A stretch of DNA of 64,000 nt from Urbifossiella limnaea (GTDB lineage: Bacteria > Planctomycetota > Planctomycetia > Gemmatales > Gemmataceae). The position numbers and the translations under genes are program-made. Each line of letters opens with the position of its first letter. The first letter of the stretch is position 1. Of the stretch, positions 17,511 through 26,194 are shown one piece after another. The notes beneath the pieces are model-generated. The model was not told where the DNA came from, ran no database searches, and saw only the letters and a list, made by a program, of their open reading frames with translations. The DNA is taken from NCBI RefSeq assembly GCF_007747215.1, contig NZ_CP036273.1, positions 5,440,322 to 5,504,321 on the forward strand, read 5' to 3'.

Positions 17511-18329
17511 TCAGTCGGTCTGGGCCGCCGGCACGGCCGGGGCGGCCGGCCGCGGGGTCGTCACCGGGGCCATGATCTCGTCCACCGTCTCGCCGGCACC
17601 CGCCGGGCGGCCGTCGGACTGGAGCAGGTTCAGCTCGATCCGCTTCTCCTGCAGCCGCTTCCGGGCCGCGGCGATCGACTCCTTGATCTGCGCCGCCCGG
17701 GTGCCGTCGGTCTGGTAGCGGCTCTCCATCTGCTGCAGGTTCAGGGCGTGGACCTGCTCCTCCAGCTCGTCGATGGCGGCGTCCAGGTCGGCCTTCAGCC
17801 GGCCGAACGCGGCCCGCTGCCGCTCCAGCTGCTCGATGATCCGGCTCTGCGACTCCAGCTTCGCCCGGGTGCGGGTCAGGCTCTGGTCGACGTCCACGTA
17901 CGTCGACACGGCGTCCTTGAGGCGGGTGCGGCCGGCGGCGAGCGAGTAGCTCTGGTCGCCGATCGACACGGACACGTTCACCTCGCCGGCCTTGGCCTTC
18001 TCCTCGGCCGCGCGGACGGCCGTCTCGCGGGCCCGCATCACCTCGGCGACCTCGCCCTTCCGCTTCGTGAGGGCGGCGACGCGGTCGCGGGTCTCGACCT
18101 GCTCGGCCATGACGTGGGCCAGCTGCTTCACGACCTTGACGTGATCCCCGTCGAGGTTACGGACCTCGGCGCGGAGGCGGGCGATCTCGCGCTCCGGCGG
18201 AATTTGCTCCTCGGCGGCCTCGCGGACGGAGCGGATTTCGTTGCGGACGAACGACCCGACGCGGGTCCCCTTCAGGGCGGCGACGGCGACCCCGCCGACG
18301 ACGGCCATCAGGATGAGCTTCTTAATCAT
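17511..18329 (-). CDS. Membrane-anchored coiled-coil protein
   Basis: The 272-residue protein has an N-terminal hydrophobic helix (KKLILMAVVGGVAVAALKG), then long heptad-like helices at about residues 35-105 (REIARLRAEVRNLDGDHVKV, VETRDRVAALTKRKGEVAEV) and 130-235 (RTRAKLESQSRIIEQLERQR, AAIDELEEQVHALNLQQME). A Pro/Ala-rich tail ends the chain. This layout, one membrane anchor plus an extended coiled coil, suggests a structural or spacer protein at the cytoplasmic membrane. No named family was recognised. It is divergently transcribed from the phosphoesterase, 148 bp away. Confidence 0.78.
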   Translation of the reverse strand: MIKKLILMAVVGGVAVAALKGTRVGSFVRNEIRSVREAAEEQIPPEREIARLRAEVRNLDGDHVKVVKQLAHVMAEQVETRDRVAALTKRKGEVAEVMRARETAVRAAEEKAKAGEVNVSVSIGDQSYSLAAGRTRLKDAVSTYVDVDQSLTRTRAKLESQSRIIEQLERQRAAFGRLKADLDAAIDELEEQVHALNLQQMESRYQTDGTRAAQIKESIAAARKRLQEKRIELNLLQSDGRPAGAGETVDEIMAPVTTPRPAAPAVPAAQTD

Positions 18330-18477
18330 CAGCGCCTCCCGGATGTGGGCCGGGGGACCACCCCGGCCGGCATATGGGGAGGATTCGCGTGTCGACGGAA
18401 GTTCTTGCGCCGATTTTTCGGGCGGAACCGCGCCGCCAGCCGTCCCCGGGCTTCCGGGCGCCCCGTATCTTGCCCGG

Positions 18478-19632
18478 ATGGGGAAGCAAGTGCTGTTGTG
18501 GGCGGCGTTTCTGGTCGCGTGGGTAGGTCACGCCTGCGTACTGACGGCGCTGCTGAACAACGCCTACGGCCGGCCCTTCCCGAAAGCCTTCCTCAAGCCG
18601 CTGCGGCTGGTCACGGGCGCCGTCATCCTGGCGTTCCCGCTGCTGAACCTGGCCACGGCCGACGCCCTCGGCCCGGCATTCGACGCGGTCGTCGCGTACT
18701 ACGGCGTCTGCCTCGTGTTCGGCGGCGTGGTCTTCCCCGTCATCACAGCGGTCCGCCTGCTCCGGGCGCGGCCGGGGGCACTAGTGTCGGAGACGACGCA
18801 CACCCTCGACGTACGGGCCGATTTGGGGCCGGCGGTGGTCGGCGACGGGAAGTGGCGGCGGGTGGCGACGCTTCTGCTGAACGACGTGTTCCGCGTGGAC
18901 TTCACCGACTGGACGCTTGCCGTCCCGGAGTTGCCGCCGGCGTGGGAGGGGCTCACGGTGTTGCTCCTGAGCGACCTCCACTTCCACGGCACGCCGAGCC
19001 GGGCGTTCTTCGAGCGGGTGCTGGCCGAGGTGCGAACCCGGTGGCCGACGCCGGACGTGGTTTGCCTTGGCGGAGACTACGTGGACACGGACACGCACCA
19101 CACGTGGATCGCCCCGCTGCTTGGGGGGGTGTCCGCAACCGAAGGAAAGTTCGCCATCCTCGGCAACCACGACGACCACCACCGGCCGGAGGCGCTGCGC
19201 GCGGAGCTGGAGGCGGCGGGCTACACGGTCGTGAGCAACCGCTGGCGCGAGGTGACGGTCCGCGGCGTGCCGACGGTGCTGGTCGGCCACGAGGGGCCGT
19301 GGTTCGGCCCGCCGCCGGACCTGAGCGGGGCGCCGGCCGGGCTGTTCCGCTGGTGCCTGAGCCACACGCCGGACAACGTCTACTGGGGCGGCGCGAACGG
19401 GGTGCGGTTGATGCTGTCCGGCCACGTCCACGGCGGTCAGATTCGGCTGCCGGTGGTGGGGTCGATCTTCGTGCCAAGCGTCTACGGCCGGCGGTTCGAC
19501 GCGGGCGTGTTTCAGGCGGGCCGGACGGTGCTGGCGGTCGGTCGCGGCCTTAGCGGCAAGGAGCCGCTGCGGTTCCGCTGCCGGCCGCAGGTGGTGCGAA
19601 TCACCCTCACCACCGCGGAGCGAGCCGGGTGA
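18478..19632 (+). CDS. Membrane-anchored metallophosphoesterase
   Basis: The 384-residue protein has an N-terminal membrane domain with about four hydrophobic helices in residues 1-105 (VLLWAAFLVAWVGHACVLTA; GVCLVFGGVVFPVITAV). A calcineurin-like phosphoesterase domain follows, with all metal-ligand motifs: LLLSDLHFHG, LGGDYVD, LGNHDDHH and LSGHVHGGQ. The order D-x-H, G-D, G-N-H-D, G-H-x-H fits the YkuE/LpxH-like branch with two metal ions, so a phosphodiester or phosphomonoester of a lipid or nucleotide is a likely substrate, not determined here. ATG 18478 was chosen because the hydrophobic N-terminus starts there. Confidence 0.92.
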   Translation: MGKQVLLWAAFLVAWVGHACVLTALLNNAYGRPFPKAFLKPLRLVTGAVILAFPLLNLATADALGPAFDAVVAYYGVCLVFGGVVFPVITAVRLLRARPGALVSETTHTLDVRADLGPAVVGDGKWRRVATLLLNDVFRVDFTDWTLAVPELPPAWEGLTVLLLSDLHFHGTPSRAFFERVLAEVRTRWPTPDVVCLGGDYVDTDTHHTWIAPLLGGVSATEGKFAILGNHDDHHRPEALRAELEAAGYTVVSNRWREVTVRGVPTVLVGHEGPWFGPPPDLSGAPAGLFRWCLSHTPDNVYWGGANGVRLMLSGHVHGGQIRLPVVGSIFVPSVYGRRFDAGVFQAGRTVLAVGRGLSGKEPLRFRCRPQVVRITLTTAERAG

Positions 19633-19692
19633 GCCACGTTGCCGCTTGCGGCTTCGCGTCGGGCAGCGCGGAGCTGCGCGCCGCAACGTGGC
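19633..19692. repeat. Intergenic inverted repeat (10-bp perfect outer arms)
   Basis: GCCACGTTGC at 19633-19642 pairs with GCAACGTGGC at 19683-19692; the interior is GC-rich and partly paired. It lies directly after the phosphoesterase stop. The rest of the gap to 19848 shows no gene; GGAGG precedes the next start. Confidence 0.55.
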
Positions 19693-19848
19693 CTTCCCGC
19701 GACCCCTCTGACCGCTACAGTGATCCCACGACGACCGTGACCCGTGGCAGCGGCGCCACCGGATTCCGGTATCAACCGGCGGCCGGCGCGGTGTAAACTG
19801 GTTGTGGCTCTCCCCGTCCCCCGCTCATGTCACACGGCGGAGGCTGAC

Positions 19849-20658
19849 GTGACGACGGCTCCGGACGCACCGAACAACGACACCGCCGGCTTCGCGCTCG
19901 CGCCGGACGCGCCTCTGCCGGAGGTGTTCCGGCGCGTCTGCGAGGCCGCGGCCGACGCCGTTCGGGTCGAGCGTGTCGGTGTGTGGCTGTTCGTCAACGG
20001 CGACCGGGCGCTGCGGTGCGTCAGCCTGTTCGAGCGGTCGAAGCGGCGGCACTCGAAGGGCGCGTGCGTGCCGCTGGCGGTGCCGTCGGAGTACGTCCGG
20101 GCGGTGGCGATGACCCCGCTCCTGGCCGCCCCCGAGGCCCGCACCGACCCGCGCACCGCCGAACTCGGCGACGCCTACCTCGCCCCCAACGGCATCACGT
20201 CCGTCCTCGACGCCCCGCTGATGCGCGACGACCGGCTCGTCGGCGTGTTGTGCCACGAGCACGTCGGCCCGCCGCGGGTGTGGTCGGACCCCGAGCGCCG
20301 CGCGGCCCGCGCCGCCGCGGACGTCGTGGTCGCCCGCATGACCGCGGCCGAGTCGGCGCTGCGGTCGCCGAACCGCGTGGAAGCGCCGCCGACCCCGCGA
20401 GCGGAACGGAACGCCGGCCACGACTTCCGCAACGTGCTGAGCGAGATTCTGGCGCACGCCGAGCTCGTGGCCCGGACGCCGGGCCTGCCGCCGTCCGCGG
20501 CCGCGCGCGTCGAGAAGCTGATCGCCGCCACGCACCGCGGCTCGGCCCTGTTGCACAAGCTGCTCGGCGAACCCGCCCAGCCGGCGTCAGAGGCGCCGAC
20601 CGCGACCGGCCTGTCGGACGACACCGGCGAGCACGAGCCGCTCGTGGAGGCGCAGTGA
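19849..20658 (+). CDS. GAF-domain protein with HisKA-like helices and no kinase domain
   Basis: The 269-residue protein has a GAF sensor domain at about residues 20-170 (EVFRRVCEAAADAVRVERVG, ITSVLDAPLMRDDRLVGVLC). A helical segment at about 190-240 resembles a histidine-kinase dimerisation domain (NAGHDFRNVLSEILAHAELV), with His in the expected H-box position. No HATPase (N/G box) domain follows, so it cannot phosphorylate itself alone; it may act as an adaptor or phosphotransfer module. GTG 19849 follows GGAGG by 5 nt. Its stop overlaps the next gene's start (GTGA), so translation is probably coupled. Confidence 0.8.
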   Translation: MTTAPDAPNNDTAGFALAPDAPLPEVFRRVCEAAADAVRVERVGVWLFVNGDRALRCVSLFERSKRRHSKGACVPLAVPSEYVRAVAMTPLLAAPEARTDPRTAELGDAYLAPNGITSVLDAPLMRDDRLVGVLCHEHVGPPRVWSDPERRAARAAADVVVARMTAAESALRSPNRVEAPPTPRAERNAGHDFRNVLSEILAHAELVARTPGLPPSAAARVEKLIAATHRGSALLHKLLGEPAQPASEAPTATGLSDDTGEHEPLVEAQ

Positions 20659-20948
20659 TCCGCTTCAGCGGCCCCGTCTTGGTGTGCGGTCTCGCGTCCA
20701 CCGGGATGGGGGTGATGCTCCTCGCCGTGGCCGGGGGCATCGACGGACTCGTCTGGCTCGCCGCGGCGGTATTGGTGCTCGGTCTCGTACTCCTGGGCAT
20801 GTGGGTCCGCGAGAAGCGCAGGCCGCCCCCGCCGCCAGACACGCCCGAATCGGTGGCCGCGAGCGTACCGGGGATCTGGTACCCGTTCGCCCTGCTGGGC
20901 ATTCTGGCGGCGCAGGCCGTGTGGTTCGTCATCTGGTCGAAGCGCTGA
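20655..20948 (+). CDS. Small polytopic membrane protein, 97 residues
   Basis: GTG 20655 overlaps the TGA of the GAF gene. The protein has about three hydrophobic helices: GPVLVCGLASTGMGVMLLAV, VWLAAAVLVLGLVLLGMWV and WYPFALLGILAAQAVWFVIW, with a basic, proline-rich loop (REKRRPPPPPDT) between the second and third. It sits between the GAF/HisKA-like protein and the PAS/AAA protein in one transcription unit. Its role may be to place that pathway at the membrane, which is inference. No family was recognised. Confidence 0.72.
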   Translation: MIRFSGPVLVCGLASTGMGVMLLAVAGGIDGLVWLAAAVLVLGLVLLGMWVREKRRPPPPPDTPESVAASVPGIWYPFALLGILAAQAVWFVIWSKR

Positions 20949-20960
20949 CGGAGTGACCCG

Positions 20961-22301
20961 GTGGCCGACCCGCCGCGGAAGGGCCGACCCAAGGGCGCCG
21001 CCGGGTTCGGCTGGCGGGCGTTCTTCCACGGCAGCACCACACCCGTCTTTGTCCTCGGCCGCAACCGTCGGCTTCGGTACGCCAACCCGGCGTGGGAGCG
21101 GCTGGCCGGGGCCACACTCGCCGAGTCGCTCGGCCTCGTCTGCTCGGCCCGCCGCCACAGCTCGCCCCTCGCCGCGGCGCTGGCCCCCACCCCCGAAGCC
21201 CTCGCCGGCCGCGCCGACACCAGTCGCCGGGCCGCGCCGCCGAACCGCACCGGTCCGCCGTGGTGGGACGTGTCGTTCGTGCCGCTCGCCGCGGCCGACG
21301 GGCTGCACGGCATCGTCGCCACCGTCCGCGTCGTCGGCACGCCGGTGCGGGCAGCCGAGCGCGTCATCCCGGCGGCGGTCGCGGCGCTGCGCGAGACGCA
21401 CGCCGCGACGTTCACGCCCGACCTGTTCCCGCCACGGCTTGCGGCGCAACTCCGGCTCGCTGGGCAAACGGCGGCCCCGGTGTGGCTCGTCGGCGAACCC
21501 GGCTCGGGGAAGCAAACGGCGGCGCGGGCGATCCACCACAGTGGGGCGGCGCGGGAGCGGATGTTCGTCCGCGTCGGGTGCGGCGAGTTGCAGCCGTATT
21601 TGGTCGAGAGCCTGTTCTGGGGCCACGGCGGGCTGGCCGGCACCAACCAAATCGGCACCGTGTTCCTCGCCGACCCCGCGGCCCTGTCCCGCGACGTGCA
21701 GCAGCAGCTCGTCGATCTGTTCACCGACGACCGCCCCGACACGCCTCGCCTGATCTGCGGTTCCGCCCGTAGCGCGGCCGCCGACGTGGACGCGGGGCGG
21801 CTCCTGCCCGAATTTCACGCGCAGCTGTCGGTGTTGGAGCTCACGATCCCGCCGCTGCGCGAACGGACTGCCGAGTTGCCGCGGATCACATCACGAGTGC
21901 TGGACGCGATCGGCGCTCCGCCCGACGTCGACGACGCCACTCTGGCGGTGCTGGCGGCGCAGCCGTGGCCGGGGAACGTGCGCGAACTGGCCGGCGTGAT
22001 CGCGGGTGTGGGCGGGCCACTGACGCGCGAGTCGCTCCCCCGGGAGTTGCGAGTTCGTGCGGGGCTGGAGAAGCCGCCCACGGAGCCGCCGCTGACGCTG
22101 GAGCCGGCGCTGGCGGCGCTCGAAAAGCGCTACGTCGAGCGGGCGCTGGCCCGCACCCGCGGCAACGCGGCGAAGGCGGCCGAGTTGCTGGGGCTGTCGC
22201 GTGCGGCGCTGCTGCGACGGATCGTGGCCCTGGGGATAAAGCCCGGCGCCGGCCCCGACAGGGGTCGGGGCCTTCCGCACGCCGAACACTTCGACCCCTG
22301 A
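20961..22301 (+). CDS. PAS/AAA+/Fis-type regulator lacking GAFTGA and Walker B
   Basis: The 446-residue protein has a PAS-like sensor at about residues 20-130 (GSTTPVFVLGRNRRLRYANP). An AAA+ domain at about 150-345 carries a Walker A motif (GEPGSGKQTAARAIH), a Walker-B-like position reading GTVFLAD, and a WPGNVREL motif. A Fis-type HTH closes the chain (RTRGNAAKAAELLGLSRAALL). This is the NtrC/sigma-54 activator architecture. However, the GAFTGA loop that touches sigma-54 is missing and the usual L-D-E of Walker B reads L-A-D, so ATPase-driven sigma-54 activation is unlikely. GTG 20961 follows the membrane gene by 12 bp. The last about 15 codons are encoded by an intergenic-type repeat. Confidence 0.85.
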   Translation: MADPPRKGRPKGAAGFGWRAFFHGSTTPVFVLGRNRRLRYANPAWERLAGATLAESLGLVCSARRHSSPLAAALAPTPEALAGRADTSRRAAPPNRTGPPWWDVSFVPLAAADGLHGIVATVRVVGTPVRAAERVIPAAVAALRETHAATFTPDLFPPRLAAQLRLAGQTAAPVWLVGEPGSGKQTAARAIHHSGAARERMFVRVGCGELQPYLVESLFWGHGGLAGTNQIGTVFLADPAALSRDVQQQLVDLFTDDRPDTPRLICGSARSAAADVDAGRLLPEFHAQLSVLELTIPPLRERTAELPRITSRVLDAIGAPPDVDDATLAVLAAQPWPGNVRELAGVIAGVGGPLTRESLPRELRVRAGLEKPPTEPPLTLEPALAALEKRYVERALARTRGNAAKAAELLGLSRAALLRRIVALGIKPGAGPDRGRGLPHAEHFDP

Positions 22302-22313
22302 CGGGGCCGGCTC
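22250..22313. repeat. Imperfect inverted repeat sharing a 22-bp core with 63553-63574
   Basis: The left arm starts at about 22250 and the right arm at 22292-22311 pairs with it with one mismatch. The 22 bases at 22292-22313 are identical to 63553-63574. The repeat covers the stop codon and the last codons of the AAA/Fis gene. Confidence 0.7.
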
Positions 22314-22423
22314 TGGCCGGCTGCTGCACTTCTCATCGCGTTTTCCGCAGCCCCACCCCTTCCGCAATCGTCACCCGTCGGGTAAACTTTCAACATCCCT
22401 CCCGCCCCCGGGGCCGTCCCGCC

Positions 22424-24133
22424 ATGTTCCGTCTGTCCAGTTGCGCTCTCGCGCTTGTCCTTTGCGTTACCGCGTCGTCCGCCCAGGACGCGCTCCCTGC
22501 CCCACGGCCGAAGGCCGCCCCGACACCGACCGGGCCGGCCCCGAAGGCCGACAAGATGCCGCTGTCCGGGCTCGCGCCGGCGGTCCCAATGCCGAACGCG
22601 TGCACCTACAGCTACCCGGTCGGCACCACGAACCCGCAGTGTCAGGCGTTCGTGGACCAGGCGCTCGGCATGTACTACTCCTACGTCTGGATCGAGGCCG
22701 TCCGCGGCTTCGAGACGGCGCTGAAGCACGACCCCGAGTGTGCCTACGCCTGGCTCATGCTGTCGCGGTCGCTGGAGAAGTGGGGCCGCACCGGCACCGC
22801 ACCGAGCGTGCTGCCCTACGTCGCGGCTCTCGGCGGCCCGGCCCACGTCAAGCTGCCGGACCGCGTCGGCCGCAACGCTGCGGAGTATGCCCTGGAGAAG
22901 GCCAAGCAACTGGCCCCGAAGGCGACCCACCGCGAGCGGCTGCTCGTGCAGGCCCGGCTGCAAGAGAAAGGGATGTGGCCGGACACCCCCGCCGACGCCC
23001 GCAACAAGAAGGCCGCCGCGACGCTCGACGAGCTCCTGACGCTCCACGACGACGACCAGGAGGGTTGGTTCTGGCGGGCGCAGCTGGCCGAGGGGGTGAA
23101 CGGCAAGGCGCCGTTCTACAAGGCGCTGCTCCGCGTCAACCCGAACAACCCCGGGGCGAACCACGAGCTGGTTCACTTCTACGAGAACATCAGGCGGCCG
23201 GCGCTCGGCTGGCCGTACGCCGAAGGCTACATCCGCTCGTCGCCCGGCATCCCGCACGCGCTGCACATGCAGGCCCACCTCGCCATGCGGATCGGCAAGT
23301 GGGGGCCGACCACCGACTGGAGCTCGCGGGCCGTCGAGTTGCAGAAGGACTACCACGCCCTCCAGAAGGTGACGCCCGGCGAGGACCACCAGTTTAACCA
23401 CCACATGGAGACGCTGACGCGCAGCCTCGTCCACGACGGCCGGTTCTACGAGGCGGAGAGACTGAAGAAGGAAGCCGAGGGCTACAAGTACAGCTACCGC
23501 CCCGAGTGGTTCCGCATGGCGCTGGCCGAGGGCGACTGGGACGGGGCGACGAAGCTGGTCGAGCAGTTCCGCAAGGGAAACAAGGCCGACGGGGCGTACT
23601 ACGCGGCCCTGCTCTACCTGGAAAAGGGCGAGACGGAGCGGGCCGGCGCCGAGGTGGACGCGCTGAAGCAGGCTCCGAGCGGCGGGATGCTGAAGAAGTC
23701 GGACAAGCGGGCCGAGTTGCGGCAGTGGGAGGTGCAGGGCCGCCACCTGTGCCAGAGCGGACAGGGCGAGGCGGGGCTGAAGCTGCTCAAGAAGGCCGTG
23801 GACGCGACCAAGAACGACTACGGACACCACGCCTGGGGCAACGGCTCCGTGCTGATGGAGGCGTGGGGCGTCGGGGCGCTGGAGGCCGGCGACGCGGTGC
23901 AGGCGGAGGAAGCCTTCCTGGAGGCCTTGGCCCACGACAGCGGCAGCGTCCGCGGGGCGCTCGGCATGTGGGCCGTGTGCGACCGCCTCGGCCGCGCTAC
24001 GGAGGCGGAGCGCTTCCTGGCGCTGGCGCAAAGGCTTTGGAGCCGGGCCGACCCCGACGACTTCCTCCGGCTGAAGAATGTACTTGCCTCGAAAGCAACC
24101 CGCCTGAGCACGATGGCCGCGGGGCGGGAGTAA
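22424..24133 (+). CDS. Secreted TPR-repeat protein
   Basis: The 569-residue protein has a signal peptide (RLSSCALALVLCVTASSAQ), a Pro-rich linker, and then TPR-like helical repeats through the whole chain. Examples are VWIEAVRGFETALKHDPECA, YAWLMLSRSLEKWG, NPNNPGANHELVHFYENI, GRFYEAERLKKEAEGY, AAYYAALLYLEKGETERAG-like repeats near residue 390, and VQAEEAFLEALAHDSGSVRG. It contains CTYSYPVGTTNPQCQ near residue 60, a possible disulfide. No catalytic domain was seen, so it is probably a protein-interaction scaffold in the periplasm. The start is ATG 22424; longer frames lack a signal peptide. Confidence 0.85.
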   Translation: MFRLSSCALALVLCVTASSAQDALPAPRPKAAPTPTGPAPKADKMPLSGLAPAVPMPNACTYSYPVGTTNPQCQAFVDQALGMYYSYVWIEAVRGFETALKHDPECAYAWLMLSRSLEKWGRTGTAPSVLPYVAALGGPAHVKLPDRVGRNAAEYALEKAKQLAPKATHRERLLVQARLQEKGMWPDTPADARNKKAAATLDELLTLHDDDQEGWFWRAQLAEGVNGKAPFYKALLRVNPNNPGANHELVHFYENIRRPALGWPYAEGYIRSSPGIPHALHMQAHLAMRIGKWGPTTDWSSRAVELQKDYHALQKVTPGEDHQFNHHMETLTRSLVHDGRFYEAERLKKEAEGYKYSYRPEWFRMALAEGDWDGATKLVEQFRKGNKADGAYYAALLYLEKGETERAGAEVDALKQAPSGGMLKKSDKRAELRQWEVQGRHLCQSGQGEAGLKLLKKAVDATKNDYGHHAWGNGSVLMEAWGVGALEAGDAVQAEEAFLEALAHDSGSVRGALGMWAVCDRLGRATEAERFLALAQRLWSRADPDDFLRLKNVLASKATRLSTMAAGRE

Positions 24134-24137
24134 CCAC

Positions 24138-24206
24138 TCGTTCGGCCGGGGCGCAAACCCCGGTCGACATACGAACCACGACGAGGCTTGCGCCCCGGCT
24201 GAACGA
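24138..24206. repeat. Inverted repeat, 19-bp arms
   Basis: Arms at 24138-24156 and 24188-24206 pair with one mismatch, between two co-directional plus-strand genes. It may end the TPR transcript. Confidence 0.7.
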
Positions 24207-24229
24207 TCGACCACAAACCCACGACTCTC

Positions 24230-24775
24230 ATGATCCGCACCGCGTTCGTCGCTCTCGTGTTCGCGTCCGCCGCCGTCGCCGCCGATCCGGTGCAGTCCGG
24301 GATTCCGGTCGGCAAGCGGCCGGGGCCGTATAGCTTCCTCGTCGCCACCGGGCCGCAGCGCGGCCAGCCGACGTGCTACGTCTGCGAGCAGCACGAGGGC
24401 GGCAAGCCCGCCGCCGTCGTGTTCGCCCGGTCGCTGTCCGACCCGCTCGGCAAACTGCTGACAAAGCTCGACGCCGCCGGCGCCGGGAAGGACGCCACCG
24501 GCTACAAGGTGTGGATGACGCAAGTGACGCCGACCGCCGACCTCGACGGCCTGGCCGCGTGGTCGCAGAAGCAGGGGCTCAAAGGCGTACCGGTGGGCGC
24601 GTTCGAGGGGCCGGACGGCCCGCCGGCGTACCGCCTGAACCCGGATGCCGACGTGACGGTGATGCTGTTCGTGAAGACGCAGGTGGTCGCGAACTTCGCC
24701 TTCCGCAAGGGCGAACTCACCGACAAGGTCGTCGAGCAGGTCGTGGCCGCGACGCCGCAACTCTTCAAGAAGTGA
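24230..24775 (+). CDS. Secreted thioredoxin-like fold protein with CxxC
   Basis: The 181-residue protein has a signal peptide (MIRTAFVALVFASAAVAAD) and a thioredoxin-like domain: GPYSFLVATGPQRG, PTCYVCEQHEGGKPAAVVFA, GVPVGAFEGPDGP and DADVTVMLFVKTQVVANFAF. CYVC (near residues 49-52) gives a possible redox pair. A distant relative without CxxC is cut by the right edge of the window (63585-64000), with matching DAHVTVVVADKGKVAKSFAF. A periplasmic redox or chaperone role is plausible but not shown. Confidence 0.75.
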   Translation: MIRTAFVALVFASAAVAADPVQSGIPVGKRPGPYSFLVATGPQRGQPTCYVCEQHEGGKPAAVVFARSLSDPLGKLLTKLDAAGAGKDATGYKVWMTQVTPTADLDGLAAWSQKQGLKGVPVGAFEGPDGPPAYRLNPDADVTVMLFVKTQVVANFAFRKGELTDKVVEQVVAATPQLFKK

Positions 24776-24777
24776 CC

Positions 24778-24817
24778 CCGCTCGCGGCGTTGCACCGCGG
24801 TGCAACGCCGCGAGCGG
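24778..24817. terminator. 40-nt perfect palindrome between convergent genes
   Basis: The 20-bp arms meet without a spacer, 2 bp after one stop and 6 bp before the other gene's stop. It is a likely bidirectional terminator. Its core (CTCGCGGCGTTGC) recurs in other intergenic palindromes of the window. Confidence 0.75.
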
Positions 24818-24823
24818 CGGAAC

Positions 24824-26068
24824 TCATTCCTCGTCCGGGCGGTACGACTTGCCGCGGTGCCGCTGGTGCGACTCGTACTTCGCCTGCTTGCGGAACTTCG
24901 CCTCGTCGTCCACGAGTAGGGCGTCGAGCTGGTCGAGCGCGGCCAGCTCGGCCGCGGTCGCCGGCGTCCCCGGGACGGCACAGGTAGCCTCGCGGGCCAT
25001 CGCGAGGAACGCCGCCGTGCCCGCCCGGTCGCCGGCCTCCGACGCCCGCGTCGCAGCCTTCTTCGCCCGCGCCGCCACCAGTAGCGCCGCCTGCTCCTTC
25101 ACCTCGGGGTTCTCCGGCAGCGCGTCCCACACCGCCGACGGCACCGCCGGCAGTGTCAGCCCCGCCACCGCGACGCGCTTGCCGTCGCCGTTCGCCGGCG
25201 TCCACTCGACGCGGAACCGGGCCACCGGCACCTCCCCTTCCCCGCCGGGCACCGTCACCCGCACGACCACGCTCACCGGCATCCCGCCGATCAGGTTCGG
25301 CAGCCGGTAGCGGCCGTCGGGGGTGGTGTCGAGTTCGTTCAGCACCTCGCTGAACACCACGCCGGGGGCCGACTCCACGGCGAACGTCGCGTCGGTGCCG
25401 ACGGTCGCGCTCAGGCCGCGCAACTCGGCCCCGAACAGCCCCGGCAGCTGGGCCGGGCTCTCGACGTAGTAGTAATTCCCGTCGCCGCTGCGGGCCATCG
25501 CCTCGAGCAGGTCCTCGTTGTAGTCGGCCCCCAGGCCGATCGCCGACGTGCTCACGCCGGCGGTCGCCGCCTTGTGAACCTCGGTGGCGATCACGTCCGG
25601 CCGGCTCTCGCCGACGTTGGCCAGGCCGTCGGACAGGAGCAGCACGCGGTTCAGCCCGCCGGCCACGTGGCCGGCCCTCACCTGCGCCGCCCCCTCGGCC
25701 CACCCGCCGAACAGGGCCGTGCTGCCGCGCGGCGCCACCGACTCGATCAGCCCGGCGACGCGGGTCTTGTCCGGGACGCCGTTCGGCACGATCGTCTCGA
25801 CGCGGTCGTCGAAGATGGTGACGCTGACGCGGTCGCCGTCGGCCAGTTCGCGGACGGCGAACACGGCGGCCTGCTTGGCGAACGCCAGCTTGCGGACCTC
25901 CCCCATCGAGCCCGAGCGGTCGAGGACGAGGCCGAGGTTCAGCCGCGGGCGGCCGGCCGCGGGGGCGGCGGCGGGCGGGGTGATCGTCACGAGCAGGTCG
26001 AGAGTGCAGGCGCCGTCGGCGCGGACGGCCGGGCGAGACGGCAGCACGCTGACGCGGGCGTCGGGCAT
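24824..26068 (-). CDS. VWA-domain protein
   Basis: The 414-residue protein has a von Willebrand factor A domain at about residues 40-220 with an intact MIDAS: LGLVLDRSGSMGE (D-x-S-x-S from Asp50), GSTALFGG and LLLSDGLANVG. C-terminal of it is a beta-rich region (VAVAGLTLPAVPSAVWDA) and a helical part (EQAALLVAARAKKAATRASE). It lacks a signal peptide, so it is probably cytoplasmic, unlike the secreted VWA proteins common in the phylum. It is divergent from an ECF sigma factor 126 bp away. Confidence 0.87.
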   Translation of the reverse strand: MPDARVSVLPSRPAVRADGACTLDLLVTITPPAAAPAAGRPRLNLGLVLDRSGSMGEVRKLAFAKQAAVFAVRELADGDRVSVTIFDDRVETIVPNGVPDKTRVAGLIESVAPRGSTALFGGWAEGAAQVRAGHVAGGLNRVLLLSDGLANVGESRPDVIATEVHKAATAGVSTSAIGLGADYNEDLLEAMARSGDGNYYYVESPAQLPGLFGAELRGLSATVGTDATFAVESAPGVVFSEVLNELDTTPDGRYRLPNLIGGMPVSVVVRVTVPGGEGEVPVARFRVEWTPANGDGKRVAVAGLTLPAVPSAVWDALPENPEVKEQAALLVAARAKKAATRASEAGDRAGTAAFLAMAREATCAVPGTPATAAELAALDQLDALLVDDEAKFRKQAKYESHQRHRGKSYRPDEE

Positions 26069-26194
26069 GACGGACTCCGGGTTGGGAAGGAAGTGACGGG
26101 AACCGGACACGCCCGGCGGCGCGGCGGTTCGCGGGTGGTGATTCGCCCGCGCCCCGCCGGCATTGTACCGTCCGGGCGTTCGTACAATTCCGGC

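Noticed and set aside
20961-22301. Sigma-54 activator (NtrC type)
   Set aside because: The GAFTGA motif is absent and Walker B is degenerate, so the sigma-54 role was not assigned.
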